A stretch of DNA of 64,000 nucleotides, taken from assembly GCF_000013345.1 (NCBI RefSeq), contig NC_007777.1:1364001-1428000 (forward strand), read 5' to 3'. Below are positions 27,101 through 35,312 of the stretch, piece by piece. A program made the translations under genes and the position numbers. The number at the start of each line of letters is the position of its first letter. Positions within the stretch are counted from its first letter, which is position 1. The notes beneath the pieces were generated by a model. It ran no database searches and was not told the DNA's origin. It saw only the letters and a list, made by a program, of their open reading frames with translations. This stretch comes from Frankia casuarinae (GTDB taxonomy: Bacteria; Actinomycetota; Actinomycetes; Frankiales; Frankiaceae).

Positions 27101-28078
27101 TACCCCCTGCGGATCTCCGGCCGGGACAGCGACGTCACCTCGGTGCGGCCGGTGCGGGTGTCGCTGTGCACCGACGGCGGCACGCTGCGGCTCTCGGCGG
27201 GGCCGCACCTGCTCGGCGTCGACCAGGGAGCGACCTCCATCCTCGTCGACGCGATCGCGCTGGTCGGATCGGGCGCCCAGGTGAGCGCGGCCACGCCGCG
27301 GGCGACGACGGTGCACGAGTGGACAGCGGAGCACCGGACGGTCCAGATCGGCGCCGGTGACCGCGCCTTCCTCGCCGTCCGGGAGAACGCCAACTCCTCG
27401 TGGACGGCGAAGCTGAACGGCGTGGCGTTGACCCCGCTGCGCCTCGACGGCTGGCAGCAGGGCTGGATCGTCCCGGCCGGCACCGGCGGCACGATCGTCA
27501 TCGACAACGCGCCCGGTGCGGAATACCGCCGCAACCTCGTGGTGGGGCTGTTGCTGGTCGTGGTGCTGGTCGTGCTCGCCGTGCTGCCCGCCCGGTTCCG
27601 GCTACGGCCACGATCCGACGAGAACGGCTATCCGGCGCTGCTGAGGCCGCGCCGGCTGGGCCGGCTGGGCCGGGCGACGGTGTCCCCGCCGGTGGCCGGT
27701 GTGGGGTGGACGGTGCTCGCCATGCTGGCGGTGGCGCTGGTGGCGGGCCCGGTGGCGCTGGCCGTACCGGTGTTCGTCCTGGTCGGTCGGCGCTGGCCCG
27801 CGGCGGGGGGCCGCTGCGCCGCGGTCGCCATGATTGGCGCGGGAATCGGGGTGGCGGCGCAGCCCGGCAGCCAGCCCGGATCCGGGCAGGGGGCGTTCGG
27901 GCCGCTGGTCCAGGTGTTCGGCGCCTTGGCCTTGGCGGCGGTGCTGGCCGCGTTGGCCGGGCGGGCCTGGGACCGTCCCGCCGGCTCGGGCGCCGGCGCC
28001 CACTTCGGCGCCCGAGCCGGGTCCGATGTCGGGCATAGGACTCGCAATCCCTATACCGACAGCAAGGGACTCGGTTAG
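24110..28078 (+). CDS. AftD-like alpha-(1->3)-arabinofuranosyltransferase (DUF3367)
   Basis: A 1322-residue GT-C membrane enzyme. The N-terminal part has the family signature LTADTKLDVPLDPWGFMGRA, then HLWN and YLFPMGPFF, with about ten membrane segments up to near residue 460. Soluble extracytoplasmic modules follow. One is a discoidin/F5-8C-like carbohydrate-binding region around 790-850 (DGFAATAWTAQ, GQWIQLDAGRRM). Terminal hydrophobic helices close the protein (about 1140-1300). Mycobacterial AftD adds arabinofuranose to arabinogalactan/LAM from decaprenyl-phospho-arabinose. No ATG, GTG or TTG precedes ATG 24110 back to an in-frame stop at 23963, yet no clear ribosome site is seen. Confidence 0.85.
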   Translation: MAAGFMVLFLLQAPGNLTADTKLDVPLDPWGFMGRATHLWNSLAEFGYLPNQYVGYLFPMGPFFGAGDLLGIPAWVTQRLWIALLLTVSAWGVVRLAEALRLGVPRTRVLAGLAYTLSPMFLGKIGATSVALAGAAMLPWITLPLILALRPDGAFGADTGTAATTSTTAVDDVDAADDPALDPGRRLSPRRAAALSGLAILGTGGINATVTLCVLLCPAAVLVFAGGTRRAWALRAWWVVAVILASAWWLLALMVQGRYGLNFLAFTETAQTTTATTSVAEALRGATDWLAYVQLPRPWLPAATEYVSRPVPIIGSAAVAAIGLWGLSRADLPARRFLLVTLAAGTVSVAAAYPGHPGSPLAGVVRDLLGDQLGFLRNVYKFQPVVRLPIALGIAHALTVRPVSLTARVRRWTTRGASRRHGRTADMIVTVAVNVPVVLTVAALVCGMTPALAGRALQPRPFARVPDYWVAAADWLAAHPQDGRALVLPGSPFAEYEWGRPLDEPLQWLARTPWGVRGLIPLGGTGVTRLMDGIEHQLATGSAAGLAPALARAGIGQILLRNDLEQKNWDVPPSTDELHRALRSSGLTLTAAFGPQVPARASAKERLVPELRNPTARVPALEVWTVPGGAKLVGSYPADTAVVVSGGPEATVQLAGQGLLSSDRAAVLAADLAADRTDPSAAVASSTSPAAIKVAPGEVIGPTTAWVDTDTLTRRDSTFGLVHDAASYLLGPTGTAVGKTGEPHQWAEADVAGHQTVAGYVGGMSVTASSYGYDLLAAPDLAPPAAVDGFAATAWTAQRTKGTTSAGQWIQLDAGRRMTVPYLDVRLLSEGSWRPAVEALRVSSEAGSVVTEVRPVEDIQRLAVPAGPSRWYRITFARVGQETDDTLGAGIREITIPGVTFRHYAQLPTDVARRFAAPDGGLVAFSMARERVDPAQPFGGSEELALSRRFEVPRDMTFTMSGSASFIPPPRGTPPAGDTPLLVDCGQGPTLVVDGTRYPLRISGRDSDVTSVRPVRVSLCTDGGTLRLSAGPHLLGVDQGATSILVDAIALVGSGAQVSAATPRATTVHEWTAEHRTVQIGAGDRAFLAVRENANSSWTAKLNGVALTPLRLDGWQQGWIVPAGTGGTIVIDNAPGAEYRRNLVVGLLLVVVLVVLAVLPARFRLRPRSDENGYPALLRPRRLGRLGRATVSPPVAGVGWTVLAMLAVALVAGPVALAVPVFVLVGRRWPAAGGRCAAVAMIGAGIGVAAQPGSQPGSGQGAFGPLVQVFGALALAAVLAALAGRAWDRPAGSGAGAHFGARAGSDVGHRTRNPYTDSKGLG

Positions 28079-28142
28079 CGTTTTCGTGGCGCCGATTGTT
28101 CGGACGTCGTCCACCGTCTGTTCCTGAGGGAGACATCCGGTC

Positions 28143-28778
28143 ATGATCACAGCCAGGCGTGCCGTGCGTGGAGTCCGCGTGGATGCTCTACGGCCGATCG
28201 GGGCCTCGCGCCCGGCCTGGGCCGATGCGGTGGGCGGGGATGGCGGCGTCGGCGGCACGCCGTCGGTCCTGGGCGACGGGGAGTTGGTGGAGCAGCTGGC
28301 GCGGGCGATCCACGACCGCTATCTGGAGCATGAGCTCGGTAAACGGCACGCGGCCGGATCGAGGCCCGGACTGCGGCCCTGGGCGGAGCTCTCCGAGGCG
28401 CTGCGGGAAGCCAACCGTGATCAGGCGGTTCATTACGAGACGGTGCTGCGTAACCGTGGCTGGGTGTGCACACCGGCCGAGCAGGACGTCGATCCGGCTG
28501 TCGATCCGTTTTCGCTGTCCGCCGCCGAGGTCGAGGAGCTCGCCCGGGCCGAGCACGACCGGTGGCGGCAGCACAAGGAGCGGCAGGGTTACTCCTACGG
28601 TCCGGTGCGCGAGGACCTCGGCCCGGACAAGCGTCACCCGTCGATGGTGGACTGGGAGGAGCTGACCGAAGAGGACCGTGATCGGGACCGCGACGCGATC
28701 CGGAACATGCCGGCCGTTCTGGCCCGGGCCGATCTGTGCATCACCCGGCGACCCGCGGCCGAGGCGGCTATCCGGTGA
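28143..28778 (+). CDS. RyR-domain protein
   Basis: 211 residues. The region about 60-205 contains the bacterial RyR domain pattern: LVEQLARAIHDRYLE, LREANRDQAVHYETVL, then LARAEHDRWRQHKERQGYSYG and DWEELTEEDRDRDRDAIRNMP. RyR domains occur in ryanodine receptors and in stand-alone bacterial proteins that often accompany ion channels or nucleotide-signalling genes; their ligand is unknown. It follows the AftD-like gene by 64 bp and may share its transcript. Confidence 0.8.
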   Translation: MITARRAVRGVRVDALRPIGASRPAWADAVGGDGGVGGTPSVLGDGELVEQLARAIHDRYLEHELGKRHAAGSRPGLRPWAELSEALREANRDQAVHYETVLRNRGWVCTPAEQDVDPAVDPFSLSAAEVEELARAEHDRWRQHKERQGYSYGPVREDLGPDKRHPSMVDWEELTEEDRDRDRDAIRNMPAVLARADLCITRRPAAEAAIR

Positions 28779-28901
28779 GCGGCTGACGGCCGCGACGATC
28801 GTCGGCGCATTGCCGCTGTCCGCCGATGACCCCGAAGACCTCCGCAGCCTGAGCGCACCGGTCACCTTATTTTCGTGTCAGCCCCCTGGGTACCGTCCCG
28901 A

Positions 28902-30755
28902 TCAACGGTCACCTGGTTTTCCCGCTAGCTCCGTGGAAAGCATGTTCGAGGCTGCTCGTCGCGCTCCGGCCTTCGCCTGATCGCCCCGGTTGTCGGTCGG
29001 GATCGGACCGGGACCCGGATCCGGGGGAGATGCCGCCAGGTCACGGCTGGCCGCGAACAGCAGGTCCTCGCCGGTCGCCGGGCGTAGCCGCAGGTCGGCG
29101 AGCGCGCCGACCCCGACTCCGGCCCGGGTCAGGGCGGTGCGTGCGGCGGCGGGGCCGGCGCCGTAGAGGAGCGCGATCATCTCCGGGCCGGTCGGATCCG
29201 GCCGGTACACCAGGTCCGTGCGGCGCAACGCCGGGCGGGAGGTGCCGACCGGCAGGGTGAAACGGGCGTGCGTGAGGTCATCGTCCCGGCGCCGGCGCTC
29301 CAGGCCCCGATCCGGTCCCCGACCCCGCTGCGGCGCGCGGCCTTGTTCTCCTGCTTCGGCCCGCTTCGCCGCCGGGTCGGCCAGTCGGTCGATCTCGGCG
29401 GTGACCACCCGGGCCAGCAGTTCGGCGCTGGCGTCCCAGGTGAACCCGGCCGCCCAGGCGCGGGCCGCCGCGCGCAGCTCGGCCGCCGCGGGCGGCTCGG
29501 CCAGTAGCCTTAGCGCCGCGTCGAGGGTCTTCTCCAGCGGCTCGCCCTCGTCGACCAGCCATCCCGTAGTCCCGTCCCGGACCGCGTCGCGCAGCCCCGG
29601 GACCCGGAACGCCACCGCGGGCACCCCGAGGGCAGCGGCCTCCAGGACCGACAGCCCCCAGCCCTCACCATGCGAGGGGTTGACTGTCAGCCAGGCCGAG
29701 GAAAGCAGCCGGTCGCGGGTGGCGGCATCGGTGTAGCCGTGCCAGCGCACGGCGTCACCGTCCCGGTCGGTCGTGCCTCCCGAGCCCGGAGCCGCCCCCG
29801 GGTCGGTAGTGGTCACCGCACCGGTAGTGGTCAGCCCGAGGGCGACCGCGCGGGCGGTCAGCCGTTCGCGGTCCGGGCCGTCGCCGACGATGTGGACGGT
29901 GAGCCCGGGATGCGCCCCGACCAGCGCGGGCAGCGCGTCGAGGAGCAGGTGGAGCCGCTTGTGCGGCACGAGCCGGCCGACGCACACGATGGTGGGTGCC
30001 GTCGCGGGGCCGCCATCCGAGCCTGCGGGCCCACCGCCAGCCGGGCCCGTGAACGTAGTGGCCCCGGCGGCCCCGGCGGCCCCGGCGGCCGAGGTGGTCA
30101 CCCCGTTGGGGACCAGGAAGCGCGGGCCGGGCAGGCCGAGGATGTCACGGGCCTCGGCGCGGGTCGAGGGGGAGACGACCACCACCGGCCGGCGCCGGTA
30201 GACCCACCGGCTGCCCGGCGCCTCCAGCAGTTGCCCCACCCGGGCGACCGGCCCGGGGAAGTACAACGGAAACTGTTTCTGATGAACGTGGTGGAGCACC
30301 TGCACGACGGGGGTGCTCGCCGGCAGCACCAGGGGGCTGAAGAACGGGATCCCGTTCTGGCAGTCGACGACGGCGTCGACGCGGTGCCCGGCCCGGCCCA
30401 GGCTGGCCAGCCGGGCGAGCACCGATGGATAGACGCCGAAGGTACCGCCCCCGCGGCGCACCTCGACGCCGCCAACGGACTCGGCGACGGGCGGACCAGG
30501 GCGTTCACCTTCCGTGGCCCGCGAGGTCAGCAGGGTGACCCGGGCACCGGCCGCGGCGAACCGCTCGGCGATCGACTGGCAGAACAACTCCGCCCCGCCG
30601 GCCTGCGGATGCTCCCGGTCCCGCCAGTTGAGGAACACCACGTGCCGGCCGGCGAGGGTGGGCAGGTACCGGCGCTCCCGGGACCCTCCGAGGTGTGTCG
30701 ATCCTCCCGGGGGCGTCACGCTGGGACTTCCCGTCACCGGTGGCATTCCTTCCAT
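28902..30755 (-). CDS. family 4 glycosyltransferase with unusual C-terminal extension
   Basis: 617 residues from ATG 30755; the frame opens at 30836, and ATG 30782 is another option. GT-B features: HVVFLNWRDREHPQAGGAE near the start, IVCVGRLVPHKRLHLLLDA, the donor-site motif NPSHGEGWGLSVLEAAALG, and VPAVAFRVPGL. It should transfer a nucleotide-activated sugar to a lipid or glycan acceptor on the cytoplasmic side. The last roughly 120 residues (THARFTLPVGTSRPALRRTD, LIYG-type region) are not part of a normal GT4 and look like an added domain. It is divergent from the flippase gene. Confidence 0.85.
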   Translation of the reverse strand: MEGMPPVTGSPSVTPPGGSTHLGGSRERRYLPTLAGRHVVFLNWRDREHPQAGGAELFCQSIAERFAAAGARVTLLTSRATEGERPGPPVAESVGGVEVRRGGGTFGVYPSVLARLASLGRAGHRVDAVVDCQNGIPFFSPLVLPASTPVVQVLHHVHQKQFPLYFPGPVARVGQLLEAPGSRWVYRRRPVVVVSPSTRAEARDILGLPGPRFLVPNGVTTSAAGAAGAAGATTFTGPAGGGPAGSDGGPATAPTIVCVGRLVPHKRLHLLLDALPALVGAHPGLTVHIVGDGPDRERLTARAVALGLTTTGAVTTTDPGAAPGSGGTTDRDGDAVRWHGYTDAATRDRLLSSAWLTVNPSHGEGWGLSVLEAAALGVPAVAFRVPGLRDAVRDGTTGWLVDEGEPLEKTLDAALRLLAEPPAAAELRAAARAWAAGFTWDASAELLARVVTAEIDRLADPAAKRAEAGEQGRAPQRGRGPDRGLERRRRDDDLTHARFTLPVGTSRPALRRTDLVYRPDPTGPEMIALLYGAGPAAARTALTRAGVGVGALADLRLRPATGEDLLFAASRDLAASPPDPGPGPIPTDNRGDQAKAGARRAASNMLSTELAGKPGDR

Positions 30756-30899
30756 TTCGTTCCGCTCGCCAGGGCTTACCATGTTCGTCTGCAAGGTTCG
30801 CCTGCAACCTACCGATGTCGGAAAATCGTCGACCACCTACCATGGCCGGTGTTCCGCTGTGGGTGATTTCGACGTGTCCCGTTCCCGGTGGGGAGACTG

Positions 30900-32348
30900 A
30901 TGGCGAAGCCCTCGCGTGAGGCTGTGACGGGCCTGCTGGCCGGTCCGGCAGCACTGGCCGTCGCCGGCATGCTCGTCAACGGGTGCAACCTGCTGATGAA
31001 CCTGATCGTCGCCCGGTCGCTGGACCCGGACTCCTACGGCGCCGTGTCGGTGCAGGTCAGCATCTTCCTGATCCTCTCGGTCGCGGGTAACGCGCTGCTG
31101 ATCGCCGTGGTGCAGCACGAGACGTCCGGCCCGGGGGGCACCCGGCGCGAGCAGTGGTCCTGGATCCGGCGGCTGCGGGGCGCCTGCGGCGTCGGCATCG
31201 CGATCTCCGCGATCGTCGCGGTGGTGCTGTGCCGGCCGGTGGCCGCGCTGATGTCCTATCCGCATCCGCTCGCGATCGCCGAGGCGACCATCGGTGCCGC
31301 GCTGTGGACGCTGCTGTGCGTCGAACGCGGCCTGCTGCAGGCCAGGGGGGCCTATCCGCGTCTCGCCGTCAACTTCGTGGTCGAGGGCTTCGTCCGGATC
31401 GGCCTGGTGATCGTGCTCGTGCTGGGCGGGCTCGGGGTGAACGGCGCGGGCCTGGGCATCGTGCTCGGCGTCGTCGTCGGCGCCGAGCACGCCCGGTGGG
31501 CCGTCACGCGCACCCCGCGGCTGCCGCGCCCGCCCGCGTCCCAGCGCGGGGCGCCCGTGTCCCAGCGCGGGGCGCCCGTGCTGCCTGACGACGGCACACC
31601 GCCGGCCACCGGGCCGATTCCGCTGCCGATCCCGGCGCCACGCGCCAGCGCCCGGCAGAGCGTCATTGCCGACACCACCGTCGCCCTCGGCGCGCTGATC
31701 CCCCTCGCCCTGCTGCAGAACATGGACGTCGTCATCGTCGGCTGGCTGGGCTCCTCCGGGGTCGGCGGCTACGCGGCGATCTCGACGGCCTGCAAGGTAC
31801 CGGTCTTCATCGGGCTGGCGGTCGCGAACTTCCTGCTGCCCGAGGCGGCACGACGGCGCAAGGAGGGACGCCCCGCCGGGGGCACGTTGGTCGTGGCGCT
31901 GGTCTTCGTCGTCGCTCCCGGGCTCTTCCTTGCCGGGCTCGGTCTGTTCGCGGCGAAGTGGTTGATCGGACTCGTCTTCGGGGCGCATCTCACCGCCGCC
32001 GCCTCCGCGCTGTCGGTGCTCGCGCTGAGCATGACCCTGCTGGCCGTCACCCTGATGTTCACCACGTACCTGCTCGGCGCCGGGGTGCGCCGGGTCGTCG
32101 GCGTGCTCGCCGTCGCCACGGTGGCGACGGCTGGGGCGCTTGTCTCGGCCGGCGGCGGATCGATGGCCACGGCCACCGCCGCGCTCGCCGCCGAGTCGGT
32201 GACCGCACTCGCGGTCGGCCTGCTCGTGGTCCAGCTGCATCACGCCGACCGCCGGGTGGCGCGGGTCGCCGAGACGCACCGGCGGCCGGCGGGGGATATG
32301 GGGCTACCCAACCCCCAACCCGGCGAGGGGGTCCCGGCCCGGGTGTGA
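30900..32348 (+). CDS. polysaccharide flippase (MATE/MviN/Wzx-like)
   Basis: 482 residues from ATG 30900, preceded by GGGGAG at good spacing. About 12 to 14 membrane segments, starting LAVAGMLVNGCNLLMNLIVARSLDPDSYGAVSV, the typical Wzx/polysaccharide-biosynthesis opening. A mid-protein loop carries an 18-bp duplication encoding SQRGAPVSQRGAPV. It probably moves lipid-linked sugars across the membrane and matches the neighbouring glycosyltransferases. Confidence 0.85.
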   Translation: MAKPSREAVTGLLAGPAALAVAGMLVNGCNLLMNLIVARSLDPDSYGAVSVQVSIFLILSVAGNALLIAVVQHETSGPGGTRREQWSWIRRLRGACGVGIAISAIVAVVLCRPVAALMSYPHPLAIAEATIGAALWTLLCVERGLLQARGAYPRLAVNFVVEGFVRIGLVIVLVLGGLGVNGAGLGIVLGVVVGAEHARWAVTRTPRLPRPPASQRGAPVSQRGAPVLPDDGTPPATGPIPLPIPAPRASARQSVIADTTVALGALIPLALLQNMDVVIVGWLGSSGVGGYAAISTACKVPVFIGLAVANFLLPEAARRRKEGRPAGGTLVVALVFVVAPGLFLAGLGLFAAKWLIGLVFGAHLTAAASALSVLALSMTLLAVTLMFTTYLLGAGVRRVVGVLAVATVATAGALVSAGGGSMATATAALAAESVTALAVGLLVVQLHHADRRVARVAETHRRPAGDMGLPNPQPGEGVPARV

Positions 32349-32403
32349 GGAGCTCCTCTGCCCGACGAGTCCCAGCCCACCCCGCGCGGAGAGGCCACCG
32401 CTG

Positions 32404-34191
32404 ATGCCAGCCCAGACCCGTCCGAACGCGGACGGCGGTGAGCCCGGTTCTCCCGTTTCTCCCGGGTCGTCGGGGTCGGTGCGTTCGCCGCTCGCCGTCA
32501 CTCGCCGCCGCCTGCTTGCGACGGCCGTGGGCCTCGGCGCGACATCCGCCGGTGCCCTCGTCGCCGCGCGCCTGCTCTCCTCGTCCTCGGGTCCGACATC
32601 CTCCGGTGACCTGCCGCTGAGCCGACCCTCGGCACCAGTCGGCGGGGTCACCGTGGGGCCGTCGATGCCGGCCGGGGCGGTGGCGGGCCTGCCCGGGAAT
32701 CTGCTGACCATTTACGGCGCACCCGGCACCTTCGGAAACCTCGACGACCGGTCGGCCATCGAGATTGCCGGGGTGCCGGGCTGGGGCTTCGGCCCCGGTC
32801 AGGCCGCCTTTCTGTCCGCGGTCGCCGCGGACGGCACCGTCTTCCTCGCGACGACTCCGTTCACCGACGACCAGGCGAAACTGACCGGCACGGGCATGGA
32901 GATAGAGATCTTCGAGCCGGCCGCCGAACGGTTCACCCGCCTGGTGATCCCCTCAACGAAGGGCCGGACAAGCCTGCCCCGGGCCGACCCGAACTACCAT
33001 GGTGTGGGCGGCGGGGACATCTCGGACGTGATCGTCGTGCCCGGTCCGGACGGCACCGAGCGGGTGGTCTTCGTCTCGCTGATGCCCTTCTTCGGCTGGA
33101 ACACCTCCATCGATGGCGAGTTGCCGAGCATCGGTCAGCTCCGGCGGGATTCCCCGGGCGGACGGTGGGCCTACGACCGGACGGCGTCCAGGACGGCGGC
33201 CCAGCTCGCCGGGACCGCCCCGCCGCACGTGGCGGCGCTGGCCTTCCCGGTGCTCGCGCCGCTGGAGCCGCGCTCACCGCGCGGGCCGTCCTCGATCGCC
33301 CGGCTGCCCCGCAGCGGGCACCTGGTCATCGCCCAGTACCTGGGGACCGGGGTCGGCGGCACCGACAACGGCGCCCTGCTCGTCGTCGACCTTGCCGGCC
33401 GGGTGCGGGCGCACTGGCAGTACCCGCAGGTCCGCCCGCTGGGCCTCGAACTGGTCGTGAACCCGCGGGAGGTCGTCGCCGATCCCACCAGCGAACCCGA
33501 TGACGAACGGTTCGTGCTGATCAGCGACGTGCGCGGGCTGGACTTCCGGGCCCAGCCCTTCCCCGTGCAGGAGTTCTCCTACTCGGCGTCGCGGGGCACC
33601 ATCAGCCCGAGGAGCACGGCGGTGCGCGCCGTTCAGGACGGCTCCCGGATGGAGTCGGCCGTGTTCGGCGCGGACGGCACCCTGTATGTGGCCCGCACCA
33701 AGGCCGACGGGCTGCGGGCGGAGACCCTCGCCGTCTACCCGAAGATCGATGGGGAGCGCGGCCTGGTGACCCGGGCCCCCGCCACGGGCAACTGGCCGGT
33801 CGACACCTGGGGCATCGCCAACCGCCCCGACTACCTGGTCGCGGGCACCGACCGGGGTGGGCTGGTGCGCAGCATCACCCTCGATCCGGCCACCGGCGCG
33901 GTGCTGCTCGCCGGGCTCGACGGCCTGGTGCAGGTCGTGCGGCCGGCGGGGCGCGGCACGCGGATGACCTTCCGCACCGACCGGCCGATCGACGTGGGGC
34001 TGAGCAGGCTGCGGGGCCCCGCGACCCGGTATGTCGGGGTGCGCCGCGGCGCGGTCGACGCCCGCCGTCGCAGCCTGTGGCTCCCGGTGAACCAGCTGCT
34101 GCTCGACGGCCTGCCCTGGCCGTACCCCCCGTTCAAGCTCGATCAGTGGTTGCTGCGCGTCAACCTGGATGTGCTGCTCGGTGACGGGTAG
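32404..34191 (+). CDS. Tat-exported protein, possibly beta-propeller, function unknown
   Basis: 595 residues. A twin-arginine-type signal (TRRRLLATAVGLGATSAGALVAARLL, residues about 32-58) predicts folded export. The mature part is rich in Gly, Asp and short beta-like stretches, with repeating 'ADGTVFLAT', 'PDGTERVVF' and 'ADGTLYVAR' blades that suggest a propeller. No catalytic motif is recognised. It starts 55 bp after the flippase stop, so it probably belongs to the same operon and acts on or near the surface glycan. Confidence 0.72.
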   Translation: MPAQTRPNADGGEPGSPVSPGSSGSVRSPLAVTRRRLLATAVGLGATSAGALVAARLLSSSSGPTSSGDLPLSRPSAPVGGVTVGPSMPAGAVAGLPGNLLTIYGAPGTFGNLDDRSAIEIAGVPGWGFGPGQAAFLSAVAADGTVFLATTPFTDDQAKLTGTGMEIEIFEPAAERFTRLVIPSTKGRTSLPRADPNYHGVGGGDISDVIVVPGPDGTERVVFVSLMPFFGWNTSIDGELPSIGQLRRDSPGGRWAYDRTASRTAAQLAGTAPPHVAALAFPVLAPLEPRSPRGPSSIARLPRSGHLVIAQYLGTGVGGTDNGALLVVDLAGRVRAHWQYPQVRPLGLELVVNPREVVADPTSEPDDERFVLISDVRGLDFRAQPFPVQEFSYSASRGTISPRSTAVRAVQDGSRMESAVFGADGTLYVARTKADGLRAETLAVYPKIDGERGLVTRAPATGNWPVDTWGIANRPDYLVAGTDRGGLVRSITLDPATGAVLLAGLDGLVQVVRPAGRGTRMTFRTDRPIDVGLSRLRGPATRYVGVRRGAVDARRRSLWLPVNQLLLDGLPWPYPPFKLDQWLLRVNLDVLLGDG

Positions 34192-34261
34192 GTGACGGGC
34201 GGCCAGCGGGGGCCAGCGGGGGCCAGCGGCGTTCGGCGGGGCCTGCGGCGGCCGGCGATGC

Positions 34262-34753
34262 TTAGCCCCCGCCGGCGGCGGCGTGTAGCGGCAGCGCGAG
34301 CAGGTAGGGGTCGACGTGGGTGCCGAGGAAGCCGAGATGGCGGTAGAACGCCCGGCCGGGTTGCCGTATCGCGTGGGCGAGCAGGAGCGGCACTCCGACC
34401 ATGCGATGGACGGTCAGCGACCGCATCACGGCGTCCCGCACGAGTTGGGCGCCGAGCCCGCGGCCCTGGTACCGGACATCGACCGCGAGCCGCCCCACGA
34501 ACATCGCCGGAACGGGTTCGGTGGACCGGCGCGACCACCGGCGTGAACCGGGGATCCGTTCCAGGGCCGCGGTGGCCAGGCAGTAGTAGCCGGCGATCCG
34601 GGTAGCGTCGACGATCACGAACGTGTTTGTCGTCCGGTCCTGCTGGTGTTCGAGGGCGTGGTGGCGCAGCCAGCCGTCGAGCAGGTCGTCACCGCTGTTG
34701 AAGGTGAGCCGGTCCGGGCCCTCGGACAGGGCCGCGGGCTTGGCGAGGGGCAC
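34262..34753 (-). CDS. GNAT acetyltransferase toxin (TacT-like)
   Basis: 163 residues from GTG 34753, with AAAGGA upstream. The GNAT fold is shown by the acetyl-CoA loop VDVRYQGRGLGAQLV and the end FYRHLGF. The N-terminus (FNSGDDLLDGWLRHHALEHQ) is that of TacT/AtaT-type toxins, which acetylate aminoacyl-tRNA. It lies 100 bp downstream of a DUF1778 antitoxin gene on the same strand, the standard type II arrangement. Confidence 0.85.
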   Translation of the reverse strand: MPLAKPAALSEGPDRLTFNSGDDLLDGWLRHHALEHQQDRTTNTFVIVDATRIAGYYCLATAALERIPGSRRWSRRSTEPVPAMFVGRLAVDVRYQGRGLGAQLVRDAVMRSLTVHRMVGVPLLLAHAIRQPGRAFYRHLGFLGTHVDPYLLALPLHAAAGGG

Positions 34754-34853
34754 TGCGTAGGATCCTTTCTTGGGGCCGCGTCGGACCGCGTCGGGATCGC
34801 CGGTCGACTGGTCGGCCGATCGGGAGGCGGGCAGAGGTGGCGGGGTACTCCGG

Positions 34854-35132
34854 CTACTCCTGCTGCTCCGAGCCCGGTTCCTCGTCGAGGAGCCGGCGCA
34901 GCCGGGGGGAGTCCGGCGGCGGCGCGTCGAGCAGCGCCTCGAGCTTGCTCCAGTCGGCATCCGGGACGCGGAACAGGCGGCGGTCGGCGAGAACCTCTCG
35001 CGCGTATCGCTTCATGGCCTCGGCGGCGAAGTCCTCAAGGGACAGGCCCTCACCCTCCGCGGCCGAGCGGATGATCTCGGCTTCATCCTCGGGTAGCCGT
35101 ACCGCGAGTCTGTCGTCCCTGGCGGTGCTCAT
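34854..35132 (-). CDS. DUF1778 antitoxin (TacA-like)
   Basis: 92 residues from ATG 35132, with GGAGGG about 12 bases upstream. It begins MSTARDDRLAVRLPEDEAEI, a ribbon-helix-helix DNA-binding arm, followed by helices LEDFAAEAMKRYAREVLAD and an acidic tail that would bind and block the toxin. It likely represses its own promoter. The 100-bp gap to the toxin is longer than usual. Confidence 0.85.
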   Translation of the reverse strand: MSTARDDRLAVRLPEDEAEIIRSAAEGEGLSLEDFAAEAMKRYAREVLADRRLFRVPDADWSKLEALLDAPPPDSPRLRRLLDEEPGSEQQE

Positions 35133-35312
35133 GCTGGCAGTCTGCCCTCCGGGTCTTCGGACCCGTTTCCCCGGGTCTCGCTCGCCGACGTGGGTACCAC
35201 ATCCATCGCGGCCGTGTCGCCCGGATACTCGAAGGCCGGCCGGAGCGCGGATCCGGTCGGGTGCCCGGCATCTCTTCGTACCAGATCTTCGTACCAGAGA
35301 GGTCCTACGCCC

